64,000 bases of DNA from Trileptium ribeirensis (Eukaryota > Nematoda > Enoplea > Enoplida > Thoracostomopsidae): positions 25,477 to 89,476 of the forward strand of contig JASANE010012258.1 of the NCBI GenBank assembly GCA_030248225.1, in the 5' to 3' direction. Position numbers and translations under genes: made by a program. Under the pieces are notes generated by a model. It ran no database searches, had not been told where the DNA came from, and was given only the letters and a program-made list of their open reading frames with translations. Each line of letters opens with the position of its first letter. Position 1 is the stretch's first letter. Positions 63,066-64,000 of this stretch are shown piece by piece.

Positions 63066-63306
63066 CTGACGTTAGTCCATTTTGATAGCCGTGACAGTTC
63101 GCAGAATCAACAATAACTCCAGCAGACCCTGCCACACCACTGTTATGAGGCAAGCTTTGCGAGGAATTGGACGATATGGACGGAGATTGATGATGAATTT
63201 CAAATAAAACTGAATCGTTCCGACGCAAAAGTGATAACAGTTGTTTATCTAAGTTGTCAGGAGTATGGTGATTAAGAGCATAGAAATAAAGTGACTTTAA
63301 TTTCTC
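63066..63306 (-). CDS. Probable CAMTA exon upstream of the TIG region
   Basis: On the - strand, a 241-nt open exon between an acceptor (CTATTTTAG) and a donor (GTCAG|GTTAAT). It reads EKLKSLYFYALNHHTPDNLD, KQLLSLLRRNDSVLFEIHHQ, then Ser/Gly-rich sequence to NGLTS plus one base. I do not recognise the sequence itself. The one leftover base (G) exactly completes the Gly codon required by the exon at 55538, strand and order fit, and low-complexity sequence between the CG-1 and TIG domains is poorly conserved in CAMTA, so membership is inferred. It could instead belong to another gene. Confidence 0.55.
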
Positions 63307-64000
63307 CTAAAATAGAAAATTTCCGTATAAACTATTATGATGCTGTAATGTAGACTGCTTCATTAACGAATTTAAGGGCTCGATTTTGTGTTTCAGAGCT
63401 TTGGCTTGCAAAATAGCAATTACATTAAAGATCCACAGTCGTTATCTTAGTTATGCACTATAGGAGCAATTAGATAACTTTTCTATATCTGCGCAATATC
63501 AGCCATTCGGCAATAATTCAACGAAATGAAATATCTTTGTTAACGCTAGACGTGCATTTTGATAGCGGCAACTCAGACGAGTGTAATCCACTATATATGT
63601 GTATGAATTTTGTGGTACTCTTTAAATATCACAAAATAAGCTACATACTAGATCATACCAATGGATTTCCTCATGCTATGTATAAACTATATAATAGTGA
63701 GATAACCGATGTCTGCCCATACAAAACTTATATTTCTACACACCTTAAGAATATCACAACATAAAAGATCGAGACTACTGATCAAGATAAACGTCCGAGG
63801 TTTATTGCACCAGCTTAGCGTGCATCATTGAGCCTGTTTACGCTACTGCAATGTGGAAAACGGATACAGATTGCAACGTTAAAACAGCAAAAAAAATGTA
63901 AACGAGATACAATAATGACAAACACAATAATTCACTTATGATCGGCAATAAAACTGTAACAGATCCTTACGGATCGTTACGAGGTGGATAATCCTGACCA
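63307..64000. other. Window edge: spacer and a family R fragment
   Basis: 63310-63950 has no recognised gene or element. From 63957 the sequence TAACAGATCCTTACGGATCG, GAGGTGGATAATCCTGACC repeats 41690-41728 in the same (inverted) orientation, so another inverted family R copy starts at the right edge. Confidence 0.6.

Overview
This is a piece of an animal nuclear genome, AT-rich and loaded with repeats. Coding sequence comes as short exons with GT-AG splice sites and multi-kilobase introns, and the transposable elements include BEL/Pao (known only from animals) and a Ty3/gypsy element that looks arthropod-like. An arthropod, perhaps an insect, is my best guess, but nothing in the window fixes the species. 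There are no bacterial operons, rRNA genes or CRISPR arrays.

Two conserved host genes can be read as exons too short to stand out as long open frames. On the + strand, eight exons between 9594 and 41569 spell the catalytic part of NSUN2, the tRNA/RNA cytosine-5 methyltransferase. All splice phases agree, and both catalytic cysteines and the SAM-binding motif are present. The 5' exons lie before the window, and the C-terminal domain was not found. On the - strand, two exons (55195-55538 and 49272-49401) encode the TIG/IPT-domain region of CAMTA, a calmodulin-binding transcription activator. A third exon at 63066-63306 fits in phase. The CG-1, ankyrin and IQ parts were not found. The two genes point towards each other.

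Between them, at 42992-47525, lies the most interesting object: an apparently intact 4.5-kb DNA transposon. It has inverted ends of about 60 bp, several subterminal copies of one motif, a possible 3-bp target duplication (AAT), and one three-exon gene of 787 codons. That gene joins a PWWP-like N-terminus to a DUF7869-type, RNase H-like protein with a plausible D-D-D/E triad. Its second intron carries a perfect 21-copy, 30-bp minisatellite and appears to start with a GC donor.

The rest is repeats. 1-9420 and 14690-22500 hold two collinear copies of a long (6-8 kb) non-coding repeat, with further partial copies, one inverted at 41590-42990. 24337-28069 is a decayed Ty3/gypsy element with about 176-bp LTRs; 50839-51840 is a BEL/Pao remnant. 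Several MITE families can be delimited by ends and target duplications: a GAATTCGAGTGG-ended family (4777-5693, 28786-29558), a CTGGCCTGTCCACAG family, a CTGGGCTCTCCA element, Tc1/mariner-type TA elements, and a pair of piggyBac-type TTAA elements that carry a tRNA-like pol III promoter. At least six unrelated tandem arrays have monomers of about 150-177 bp. A series of five small hairpins, four sharing a loop, sits in an NSUN2 intron at 36655-36787.
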